Assembly: GCA_964615365.1 (NCBI GenBank)
Contig: CAZTOU010000006.1
Coordinates: 1-64,000, forward strand
Origin: CAVXZE01 sp964615365
GTDB lineage: Bacteria; Myxococcota_A; UBA9160; UBA6930
Length of the DNA: 64,000 nt
Direction: 5' to 3'
Below are positions 1 to 7,660 of this stretch, piece after piece. Numbering within the stretch: the stretch's first letter is position 1; each line of letters begins with the position of its first letter. Under the pieces are notes generated by a model that was not told the origin of the DNA, made no database searches, and saw nothing but the letters and a program-made list of their open reading frames with translations. A program made the translations under genes and the position numbers.

Positions 1-58
1 CTTGCGTTCTTGCGTTTTCGGTACCCGAAAACGCAAGAACGCAAGGAACGTCCCCCTT
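1..58. repeat. Palindromic repeat A, copy 1 (cut by the window edge)
   Basis: Positions 1-21 and 25-45 are perfect reverse complements (21-bp stem, 3-base loop), followed by GGAACGTCCCCC. The core words are TTGCGTTCTTGCG and its complement. The same element returns at 14164-14256 and 35292-35441. The left end, probably GGGGACGTTC, lies outside the window. The form resembles REP/BIME-type elements moved by RAYT transposases, but no such transposase is present here. Confidence 0.85.
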
Positions 59-192
59 CGAGGGGAGCCTGCAGCGACGTGCAGGCGAGCGGAATCCCAG
101 CGGCAAGTACTCGGAAGCTGGCGCCCCGGGTCAGACCAGCGGTCAAGACGGGCTCTCCGCCGGCCGATGTAGAACCCAGCGAGGAATCCCCC

Positions 193-645
193 GTGCTGAA
201 GAGTCCGGCCGAGGACGCTGCCGTCTCCGAGGTGCCGTCCCGCTACCGCGTTCACCTGCTTCCCGGCGCCAAGCCGACCGAACGGGGAGTGCTCTACCGA
301 CGCGGCAGTCAGCGTCTCCTTTTGGCCTGGGGTCGCGTGAAGTGCGCCTTCGCCGCGGAGGTCGGCGAGCCCGATGGGATCCGCACCATCGCTTTCGACC
401 TGGCGGTGGAGGTCAGCGGACCGGAGTGCGTCATCTGTCGGATGGAGGCAGAGCCCGGTGAGGAGGCCATCCGAGTCGCCCGGGCGATCCAACTGGGCGT
501 GGGTCCGGAGAACTGCAACTCCTGCGTCAAGTCCCTCGCCGAGTGCGGCATGCCCTCGCTCTCCTTCCCGGACACCGAGACCCTCGGTGAGGCGATGCTC
601 GAAGCCGTCCGCTTCGTTGGCTCGGGGAGGAATCTCGAGCGTTAG
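193..645 (+). CDS. Conserved-looking hypothetical protein with clustered cysteines
   Basis: About 150 residues, soluble, family not recognised. The open frame extends upstream to position 10, but that part is encoded by the palindromic repeat and by low-complexity sequence. I prefer the GTG at 193, which has GAGGA at 181-185 seven bases before it. The C-terminal half holds cysteines in the settings CVIC, NCNSC and AECG, which could bind a metal or form disulfides; no family motif confirms this. No signal peptide or membrane segment is visible. It stands alone upstream of pal, with about 290 bases between them. Function unknown; that it is a real gene is supported by GC-rich third positions over the conserved-looking body. 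Confidence 0.6.
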   Translation: MLKSPAEDAAVSEVPSRYRVHLLPGAKPTERGVLYRRGSQRLLLAWGRVKCAFAAEVGEPDGIRTIAFDLAVEVSGPECVICRMEAEPGEEAIRVARAIQLGVGPENCNSCVKSLAECGMPSLSFPDTETLGEAMLEAVRFVGSGRNLER

Positions 646-938
646 CAGAGGGACCCGGCAGCCCGGGTCGATGGGCAGAAACGCGTGGGGAAATCACATC
701 GCTTTCGCCTGCACACCGAAGCCGCATCGCCACCGGGCGAGCGGACTCCCGCCTCCACCCAGCCGTGCGTCGTGGGGAGGATCACGCAGCCCCGCCTTGC
801 AAGGTGCGCTACGAGTCTTCACAATGGTTCTGTGACAGGCGCCGTGGTGCGCGTAGGGATGCGCACCGAGGACTATTGAGGCGGACCGTCGGAGGTTACG
901 CTGCGCCAACCAAAGGTATCGGGGGGATCGAGAAACCC

Positions 939-1454
939 ATGAAGCGACGATTCGTCTCGTGGTTTGTTGCGGCGGCGATGGCCGCTGCGGCGTTCAGCAT
1001 GGTAACCGGGTGTGCGCTGTTCGGCGGCTCGGAAGACGAGGAAGGCACTGGCGGCAGCGAGTTCTCGGAAGGCATGGAAGGGGGAGACCTCGCCTCCGAG
1101 GCGGGCCCCGTCGAGGTGGCAGAGCTGCAGACCGTCTACTTCGACTACGACCGCGCTGTGATCCGCGACGATCAGAAGCCCAGCATGCGGGCGAACACGC
1201 AGGCCGCCGACGAGCACTCGGACTGGCGGATCATCGTGGTCGAGGGGAACTGCGACGAGCGCGGCAGTGAGGAGTACAATCTCGCTCTCGGCGAGCGTCG
1301 CGCCAATTCCGTCAAGCAGTACCTGGTGAATTCCGGAGTACTCGCCGCACGGGTCGACACGGTGAGCTTCGGTGAGAGCAAGCCCGCCGTTCAAGGACAC
1401 GACGAGGCGGCATGGAAGTGGAATCGGCGCGCTGACTTCCGCGTGATGCGCTAG
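939..1454 (+). CDS. pal: Peptidoglycan-associated lipoprotein (Pal, OmpA-like)
   Basis: 171 residues. The start ATG at 939 gives a lipoprotein signal peptide with a lipobox ending TGC (Cys25 becomes the lipidated N-terminus). A short acidic, glycine-rich linker leads to a C-terminal OmpA domain (about residues 65-170) with the typical elements YFDYD, EGNCDERGS, YNLALGERRA and SFGESKP. Pal sits in the inner leaflet of the outer membrane, binds diaminopimelate in peptidoglycan and works with TolB/TolA in envelope constriction. No other tol gene lies beside it, so it is either a stand-alone pal or a paralogue. EGNCDERG, where enterobacteria have EGHADERG, resembles deltaproteobacterial Pal proteins from memory. 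Confidence 0.9.
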   Translation: MKRRFVSWFVAAAMAAAAFSMVTGCALFGGSEDEEGTGGSEFSEGMEGGDLASEAGPVEVAELQTVYFDYDRAVIRDDQKPSMRANTQAADEHSDWRIIVVEGNCDERGSEEYNLALGERRANSVKQYLVNSGVLAARVDTVSFGESKPAVQGHDEAAWKWNRRADFRVMR

Positions 1455-1625
1455 CCGGAACGAGCCACACCACTCGAATCGCTCATCGGGCAGGGATGCG
1501 CGGAGGGGGGAGTGCGCCCGCACGCCCCGAGGGCGCCCGTGCGCGAGCGGTTTCCCCGCCGGTCGGCCGCACCGCGGACGTGGTACCATCGGGACTTCTC
1601 CCGAAACCATCCACGGGGTCTCTCA

Positions 1626-3272
1626 ATGTCTCTGCACGGCGGAAAGCTGGCGGCGAAGGCTCTGAAGGAAGCCGGCGTCGAGGTCATCTTCACTCTCCCC
1701 GGTGGGCACATCATGCCCCTCTACGACGGCTGCATCGACGAGGGCATCGGGGTCATCGACGTGCGTCACGAGCAGGCCGCGGTGCACGCTGCCGACGCCT
1801 GGGCACGCTGCAGGCCCGGCTCGGTCGGCGTCGCCGCGATCACCGCCGGTCCCGGCGTCACCGACGGGATCACGGGGATCGCCAACGCCTGGCGCGCCAA
1901 CTCTCCCATCCTCGTCTTCGGCGGCCAGGGCCCTTTCGAAAACCTTCGCCGCGGTTCCCTCCAGGAGATGGACCACGTCGGCGTGGTTCGGCCTATCACC
2001 AAGTACGCCGACACCGTCTATCAGACCCACCGCATTCCCGAGTACATCGAGCTGGCGATTCGCCACGCGGTGTCGGGGATCCCCGGCCCGGCCTACCTCG
2101 AGATTCCGATGGACGTCTTCATGGCGCAGGTGGAGGAGGATCAGGTCCAGATTCCGCGCATTCGCACCGAGGCGCCCCGGCTCTCGCCCGACCGCGAAGA
2201 GGCCCGCCGCGCCATCGAGCTGCTCGCAGAGGCGCGCAAACCCATGCTCATGGCCGGCACCAGCGTCAAGTGGTCCCGGGCCAGCGAGCCGATGAATCGC
2301 TTCATCCGCGAGACCCACATTCCGTCCTACACCAACGGGATGGGGCGCGGGACGATTCCGCCCGACTCCCCCGAGTTCGGCAATCGTTCCCGCCGGGAGG
2401 CCCTCAAGCAGACCGATTGCATCATTCTGGCCGGCACTCTTCTCGACTTCCGCATGCGCTTCGGCAAGACGATCCCGCCCGACGCCAAGATCATTCAACT
2501 CGAGATGGACGCGACGCTGATCGGCCAGAACCGCCAGTCCGACGTGGGCCTGGTGGGAAACCTCGCCAACGGCTTCGAGATGCTGTCGGAGGAGATCAAG
2601 AACCGGGGCGTACAGCTCGACTTCTCCGCCTTCCGCGACTCGCTGCGCGAGATCGAGGTGGAGGCCGAGAAGAAGGTCGAGGCGATGCTCCAGAGCGATG
2701 CGGTTCCCATCGATCCCCAGCGCATGTGCCGCGAGGTGCGCGACTGGCTCGAGACCCTCGGAGATCCGATCGTGATCGGCGACGGGGGAGACATCGTGGC
2801 GACGGCAGCGAAGATCCTCCCGGTCAAGAGCGAGGGCGCCTGGATGGATCCCGGACCCCTCGGCACCCTCGGCGTCGGCATGCCCTTCGCGCTCGCGGCT
2901 CAGCTCGCGGAGCCGGACCGGCGCGTGGTGATCGTCTACGGGGACGGCTCCTTCGGTCTGAACGGCTTCGAGTTCGACACCGCCGTTCGCTTCCGCCTGC
3001 CGATCATCGGCGTGCTCGGCAATGACGGCGCCTGGGGTCAGATGATGCGTCCCCAGGGCGCCGTCTACGGCTGGGACCGGCTCTCGGGTGTCCTGCTCGA
3101 ATACACCCGGTACGACAAGGTCGTCGAGGCGTTGGGAGGCCATGGCGAGCTCGTGGAGCGTCCGGAGGAGCTTCGCCCGGCCCTCGATCGCGCCGCCGCG
3201 TCGGGCAAGCCGGCGCTGGTGAACGTGGTGATCCGTCAGGATCGTGAGTTCAAGGGCGGAACCTACGTCTAG
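1626..3272 (+). CDS. Thiamine-diphosphate enzyme, acetolactate synthase / 2-hydroxyacyl-CoA lyase-like
   Basis: 548 residues, close to the usual 540-600 of the family. The N-terminal Pyr domain carries the cofactor-activating glutamate in RHEQAAVHAA. A central FAD/DHAP-fold domain follows, then a PP domain with the diphosphate/Mg motif beginning GDGSFGLNG and ending in NDGAWG. These features place it with acetolactate synthase, oxalyl-CoA decarboxylase and 2-hydroxyacyl-CoA lyase, but I cannot assign the substrate from sequence. No small regulatory subunit (ilvN) is adjacent, which argues against branched-chain synthesis. The frame is open upstream of the chosen ATG at 1626, but homology-like sequence begins there. 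The next gene starts 25 bases after the stop, so the two may be co-transcribed. Confidence 0.8.
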   Translation: MSLHGGKLAAKALKEAGVEVIFTLPGGHIMPLYDGCIDEGIGVIDVRHEQAAVHAADAWARCRPGSVGVAAITAGPGVTDGITGIANAWRANSPILVFGGQGPFENLRRGSLQEMDHVGVVRPITKYADTVYQTHRIPEYIELAIRHAVSGIPGPAYLEIPMDVFMAQVEEDQVQIPRIRTEAPRLSPDREEARRAIELLAEARKPMLMAGTSVKWSRASEPMNRFIRETHIPSYTNGMGRGTIPPDSPEFGNRSRREALKQTDCIILAGTLLDFRMRFGKTIPPDAKIIQLEMDATLIGQNRQSDVGLVGNLANGFEMLSEEIKNRGVQLDFSAFRDSLREIEVEAEKKVEAMLQSDAVPIDPQRMCREVRDWLETLGDPIVIGDGGDIVATAAKILPVKSEGAWMDPGPLGTLGVGMPFALAAQLAEPDRRVVIVYGDGSFGLNGFEFDTAVRFRLPIIGVLGNDGAWGQMMRPQGAVYGWDRLSGVLLEYTRYDKVVEALGGHGELVERPEELRPALDRAAASGKPALVNVVIRQDREFKGGTYV

Positions 3273-3297
3273 CCCGGGCCGGTCTGGGGCCGAGCCG

Positions 3298-6069
3298 ATG
3301 CTCGTCGAGCCCGAGGATCTCGGGCTCGATCGGGAGGTGTTCGCGGGGCTGGTCGCCCGCGTGGGACCGCTCGCGGTGGTGGACCTGGAGACCACGGGCC
3401 TGACGCCGGACGCCGAGGCGGAGATCCTCGAGTTCGGCGCCCTGCTGATCGATCCGGGCGCCTTGCGGGTCGTCACCCAGAGCGCGCTGCTCCGTCCCCG
3501 CGGTCCGATTCCGCGGGCGGTGAAGAGGCTCACCGGGATCGACGACGAGGACGTGCGCGACGCGCCACTCCTCGCCGAGCTGGTCTCGAGCTTCCGTTCG
3601 GCACTTCTGGGGCGCGTCCTGATCGCCCACAATGCCGAGTTCGAGCGAAGCTTCCTCGCCAGGTTCGTGGCTCCGGAGCTCGCCGAGGCCACCTTTCTCG
3701 ACACCTTGGATCTGCTCGCACTCACCCATCCGGACGCGCCGGATCTCCGCCTCGAGTCGGCGACACGGGCTCTGCTCGGGACCGAGGAGCACCACCGGGC
3801 GCTCGATGATGCGCTCGACACGGCTCGGGTCATCTCCCGCATCGGGACCGGCTCGGCGCGAGGGGAGAACCGCTACCGGACGGCTCGCCGGGCCCTGGAG
3901 AGGTTCGCGCCGGAGTCCCCCTGGCTCGCGCTCCTCGCCGAGCCGAGTGGCCCGCCCACGGAGCCAGAGGAATCCGAGTTCGTCGAGATCGGGGAGACCC
4001 GTGAGTCGCCGGTGCCCTTCGATGAGGAGGCGATCGCCTCCGCGCTGGCAGACGAGGCTCGGGGGCGGCGTCACTTCCCCAGCTACCGGGTCCGGGAGGC
4101 GCAGATCCGCCTGGCCAGGCGCTTCGTCCGAAACCTCGCCGACGAGGAGATCCTGCTGATGGAGGGCGGCACGGGGATCGGGAAGTCCCTGGCCTACCTG
4201 GCGGCGGCGATTCCCTTCGCAATGGAGCGGGCGGCCGCCGGAGAGGGCCCTCCTCTGGTAATCTCGACCCGCACCAAGCTCCTCCAGGATCAGCTTCTGG
4301 ATCGCGACATCGCCGCCACGGCTCGATTCCTGGGAGCTCCGGAGCTCCGAGCGGTCTCGATCAAGGGGCGAGCGAACTACGCCTGCGCCCGCCGCCTCGC
4401 GTTGGCACTCGACGAGGGAGCGGAGCGGAGCATCTTTCCGGAGGACCGCCTGGCCTACGCGGTGCTCTTGACCTGTTCCCGGACCCGTCCCCACAGCGAG
4501 ATCGGAAGCGTTCCGGCAGCGCTGCTGCGCCGCTACCCGCCGCTCCGGGGTCTCTTGCGCCGCGCGGTGGCGAGCCGGGCGGAGCAGTGCTCCCGGGAGC
4601 AGTGCTCCGCCGAGAAGGGCTGTCCACTGGGTCGTCGTCGCGCTGCGCTCGGCCGAGCGGATCTGATCGTCGCCAACCACGATCTGGTGCTGCGTTGGCC
4701 TTCGGACTACCCCCGCCTCGAGCACGTGATCGTGGACGAGGTCCACGAGTTGGCTCAGGTGGCGGACGAGGTCTACTCGTTGGATCTGTCCCCAGAGGAG
4801 ATTCTCGACCGCTTCGACGAGATCTTCGGGCGCCCCGCTGCCGGGCGGAGGAGGCGTCGCGACTCCCTGCTCCCCGCTCGCACCGGCCGAGCGCTGGAGG
4901 CTGACTCCCGGGCGTGGCGCCGGGAGCTCTCCCAGGGGTTCATCGCGCTGGGGCGGGCGCTGGTCGACCAGGCCGGCGACTTCGGCGAGGTCGAGATTCC
5001 GGATTCCCCGGGGCCGCAGCTGGGGGCGGCAGCGGCGATCGCGGGCCGCATCGCCGATCGGCTCGATGAAGTCGGCGATGCCGCTTCCCAAGGAGGCCAA
5101 CCGGAGGAGGGAGCCGCCAGCGCTCTGGATCGCAACATCGCTGAGCTCCGCGAAGCGGCGGAGGCCCTTCGCCTCGCCTTCGAAGAGGGCCATCCCGAGG
5201 CGGTCGCGGGATTCGAAGGCGTTCTATCACCCTTCGACCGCTGGCACCTGCTGGTTCGCCAGGTCTCTCCGGCGGAATCCTTCCACGCGCACTTTCTCGA
5301 CGGGCTGCGATCCTTCGCCGGCGTCTCGGCGAGTCTCTTCGTCGCCGGCGACGCCTTTGCGGCCCTGGGAGACCTGGAGATCGAGGCCCGGGCCGGCGAA
5401 CGCCTTCAGCGGGACGCGGTGGAGAGCCCCTTCCCCTACGCGGAGCAGATGCGGGTCGTCGCTCTCGACGGTGGCGCCGACCTCGTCGGCGAGACCGCCG
5501 CGGTGCTCGAGTCACTGGCCCGTCAGCTGGGCGGCCGAACCCTGGGTCTCTTCACCAGTCTGCGTCGCATGTACGAGGTGAGCGACGATCTCACCGGGCG
5601 GCTCCGCGAAGAGGGAATCGACGTCCTGGCACCGCGGCGGGCCTCCGACGATCCCGGCGCCCTCGTCGCCCGATTCGTGGCCGGCGCCGCGGTGCTGCTG
5701 GGGGCCCGGAAGTTCTGGCAGGGCATCGACATTCCGGGAGACAGTCTCCAGGCGGTCGTGATCGAGAAGCTCCCCTTCGAGGTGCCGACCGAGCTTCGAA
5801 GGCGTCGCGAACGACGGCTCGAGAGCCAGGGGATCGCCGCGTTCCAGCGCTGTACCCTGGGGAGGATGTTGCTCAACCTGAAGCAGATGTCGGGAAGGCT
5901 GATCCGGAGCGAAGAGGATCGCGGCATCGTGGTGATCGTCGAGGGCCGCACCGACAAGGGCTACTTCCGGCGATTGGAGCAGGCACTGCCCCCGGGCTGC
6001 CACGTCGGTGTGGCGACCGTTGGGGACCTCTCCGGGGTTCTCGCGGAGGTCGGGATTGGAGGAGGCTAG
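3298..6069 (+). CDS. DnaQ-type 3'-5' exonuclease fused to DinG/XPD-type Fe-S helicase
   Basis: 923 residues. The N-terminal DEDD exonuclease (about residues 20-190) shows VDLETTG (ExoI), IAHNAEFE (ExoII) and HRALDDALD (ExoIII). The helicase part has Walker A GGTGIGKS near residue 290, a DEVH box at residues 480-483, and C-terminal motifs including FWQGIDIPG and GRLIRSEEDRG. Four cysteines fit an iron-sulfur cluster: Cys363 and the C-x4-C-x5-C triad at 431, 436 and 442. DinG helicases unwind 5'-3' and resolve D-loops, R-loops and G-quadruplexes. DnaQ-DinG fusions are best known from Firmicutes, where the cysteines are often lost. I chose ATG 3298 because the longer frame from 3244 overlaps the previous gene. 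The next gene begins four bases after the stop. Confidence 0.88.
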   Translation: MLVEPEDLGLDREVFAGLVARVGPLAVVDLETTGLTPDAEAEILEFGALLIDPGALRVVTQSALLRPRGPIPRAVKRLTGIDDEDVRDAPLLAELVSSFRSALLGRVLIAHNAEFERSFLARFVAPELAEATFLDTLDLLALTHPDAPDLRLESATRALLGTEEHHRALDDALDTARVISRIGTGSARGENRYRTARRALERFAPESPWLALLAEPSGPPTEPEESEFVEIGETRESPVPFDEEAIASALADEARGRRHFPSYRVREAQIRLARRFVRNLADEEILLMEGGTGIGKSLAYLAAAIPFAMERAAAGEGPPLVISTRTKLLQDQLLDRDIAATARFLGAPELRAVSIKGRANYACARRLALALDEGAERSIFPEDRLAYAVLLTCSRTRPHSEIGSVPAALLRRYPPLRGLLRRAVASRAEQCSREQCSAEKGCPLGRRRAALGRADLIVANHDLVLRWPSDYPRLEHVIVDEVHELAQVADEVYSLDLSPEEILDRFDEIFGRPAAGRRRRRDSLLPARTGRALEADSRAWRRELSQGFIALGRALVDQAGDFGEVEIPDSPGPQLGAAAAIAGRIADRLDEVGDAASQGGQPEEGAASALDRNIAELREAAEALRLAFEEGHPEAVAGFEGVLSPFDRWHLLVRQVSPAESFHAHFLDGLRSFAGVSASLFVAGDAFAALGDLEIEARAGERLQRDAVESPFPYAEQMRVVALDGGADLVGETAAVLESLARQLGGRTLGLFTSLRRMYEVSDDLTGRLREEGIDVLAPRRASDDPGALVARFVAGAAVLLGARKFWQGIDIPGDSLQAVVIEKLPFEVPTELRRRRERRLESQGIAAFQRCTLGRMLLNLKQMSGRLIRSEEDRGIVVIVEGRTDKGYFRRLEQALPPGCHVGVATVGDLSGVLAEVGIGGG

Positions 6070-6073
6070 GCCG

Positions 6074-6841
6074 ATGGTCGATCTCATGGGGCGTGTCGCA
6101 GTGGTGACCGGTGCGGGAACGGGCATCGGACGTGCGATCGCGCTCCGGCTCGGACGGTGTGGAGCGAAGCTCGCCCTGCTGGGACGCACTCTCGAGAAGC
6201 TGGAGAAGGTGGCCGGAGAGATCCGAGGCGAGACGCTCTGCGAAAGAGTCGACGTCGCGGTCCGCGGACAGGTGGAAGGGGCTTTCCGCTCGGCCGCGGA
6301 GAGGCTCGGGCCCCTTCGCATCCTGGTCGCCAACGCCGGTCTCGGCGGAACCAACGAGCCCGGTGAAGGAGATCGCTGGGACGAGATCGTGCGCACCAAC
6401 CTGGACGGGGCCTACTTCTGCATGCGGGCATTCGAGGAGACGATGGAGGCGGGCTCGGAGCCCCGGCACATCCTGGTGATCTCCTCTTGCGTGGCCCGCT
6501 TCGGCGTCCCCGGAATCTCGGCCTACAGCGCCGCAAAGGCGGGTCAGCTCGGCCTGGTCCGCTCGCTGGCCGCGGAGCTAGCCCCCAAAGGGGTGCTGGT
6601 GAACGCGATCTGCCCTGGCTGGGTCGAGACGCAGATGGCGCTGGAACGAATCGGGGAGATCGCCACCGAGCAGGGGAGACCCGAGGGTGAGGTCCGGCAG
6701 GAGCTGGTGGACGCGGTGCCCCTGCAGCGCATGAGCGAGCCCGAGGAGATCGCGGCCCTGGTCGAGTTCCTGGTCTCGAAAGGGGGCGTGGCCTTCACCG
6801 GCCAGACCTTCGATCCCAACAACGGAGCATGGATGGGCTAG
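6074..6841 (+). CDS. Short-chain dehydrogenase/reductase (FabG-like)
   Basis: 255 residues, classical SDR size. It has the Rossmann motif TGAGTGIG near the N-terminus, NAG in the central strand, and the catalytic Ser with Y-x3-K in AYSAAK. A PG motif (CPGWVET) follows. It is an NAD(P)H-dependent oxidoreductase. FabG-type ketoacyl reduction is plausible because a second SDR and an acyl-CoA-type carboxylase follow, but the sequence does not fix the substrate. The start ATG at 6074 lies four bases after the helicase stop, so the two are probably translated from one message. Confidence 0.85.
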   Translation: MVDLMGRVAVVTGAGTGIGRAIALRLGRCGAKLALLGRTLEKLEKVAGEIRGETLCERVDVAVRGQVEGAFRSAAERLGPLRILVANAGLGGTNEPGEGDRWDEIVRTNLDGAYFCMRAFEETMEAGSEPRHILVISSCVARFGVPGISAYSAAKAGQLGLVRSLAAELAPKGVLVNAICPGWVETQMALERIGEIATEQGRPEGEVRQELVDAVPLQRMSEPEEIAALVEFLVSKGGVAFTGQTFDPNNGAWMG

Positions 6842-6877
6842 CAAAGGGGCTAGCTTACCTTCTGGAGGGCTTTGGTC

Positions 6878-7642
6878 GTGAGCGACGAGCAGGCGGGTGA
6901 GGTGCCCGCAGCCGGAGGCGGTGCCGGGGTGGCGCTGGTGACGGGTGCCGCTTCGGGCATCGGCGCCGCGTGCGCGCGGGCGCTCTTCGCTGAGGGCTTT
7001 CGCGTCGCCGTCCACTACCGCACCAGCGAGGCCGCGGCGCGGGCGCTGGCCGAGGAGCTTCCCGGCGCCTTCTCGGTGAAGGCCGATCTCGCGGTCCCCG
7101 GGGAGATCGATGCGCTGATCGCAGGGCTGAAGCAGGAGCCGGGCCGGATCGACGTCCTGGTCAACAACGCCGGCTACAACGTCGACGGGCTGCTCCCGGC
7201 CATGAAGCTCGACGACTACGACTCGGTCTCCGCCCTCGCCCGCGGCACCTGGTACCTCAGCAAGCTCGTCTTGCGGCGCTTCATGCTGCGTCAGAAATCC
7301 GGACGCATCATCAACATCTCCAGCGTGGTCGGGCACACCGGCAATCGAGGCCAGTCTCCCTACGTCATGATGAAGGCGGGACTCGACGCTCTCACCAAGT
7401 CCCTGGCCCAGGAGTTCGCCGGGCGGCCGATCCTGGTCAACTCCGTCGCTCCGGGCTTCATCGAGACCGAGATGACCGCCGCGCTCCCCGAAGAGATCCG
7501 CGAGGCGATCCTCGCGCGGATTCCCCAGCGTCGATTCGGTACGCCGGAGGAGGTGGCCGACGCGGTCAGCTGGCTGGCGACGCGGGCGAGCTACGTGACC
7601 GGCACCGTGCTCCACGTGAACGGAGGCCTGTACGGTGGGTAG
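6878..7642 (+). CDS. Short-chain dehydrogenase/reductase (3-oxoacyl-ACP reductase-like)
   Basis: 254 residues. It has TGAASGIG at the cofactor site, NNAGYN, the catalytic serine in ISSVVG and Y-x3-K as YVMMK, then VAPGFIETEM, a phrase typical of FabG. The frame also allows TTG at 6872, but GGAGGG at 6864-6869 is eight bases from the GTG at 6878 and only two from the TTG, so I chose GTG. It is more FabG-like than the preceding SDR. Likely role: NADPH-dependent reduction of a 3-oxoacyl thioester, in the same operon as the fused carboxylase that starts 18 bases downstream. Confidence 0.85.
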   Translation: MSDEQAGEVPAAGGGAGVALVTGAASGIGAACARALFAEGFRVAVHYRTSEAAARALAEELPGAFSVKADLAVPGEIDALIAGLKQEPGRIDVLVNNAGYNVDGLLPAMKLDDYDSVSALARGTWYLSKLVLRRFMLRQKSGRIINISSVVGHTGNRGQSPYVMMKAGLDALTKSLAQEFAGRPILVNSVAPGFIETEMTAALPEEIREAILARIPQRRFGTPEEVADAVSWLATRASYVTGTVLHVNGGLYGG

Positions 7643-7660
7643 GAGTCTCACCTCCCGAGC

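Noticed and set aside
10..192. N-terminal extension of the first gene
   Set aside because: Encoded by palindromic repeat A and low-complexity DNA; GTG 193 has a better ribosome site.
1623..3842. 739-codon antisense frame over the TPP gene
   Set aside because: Shadow frame with no domain; spans two real plus-strand genes.
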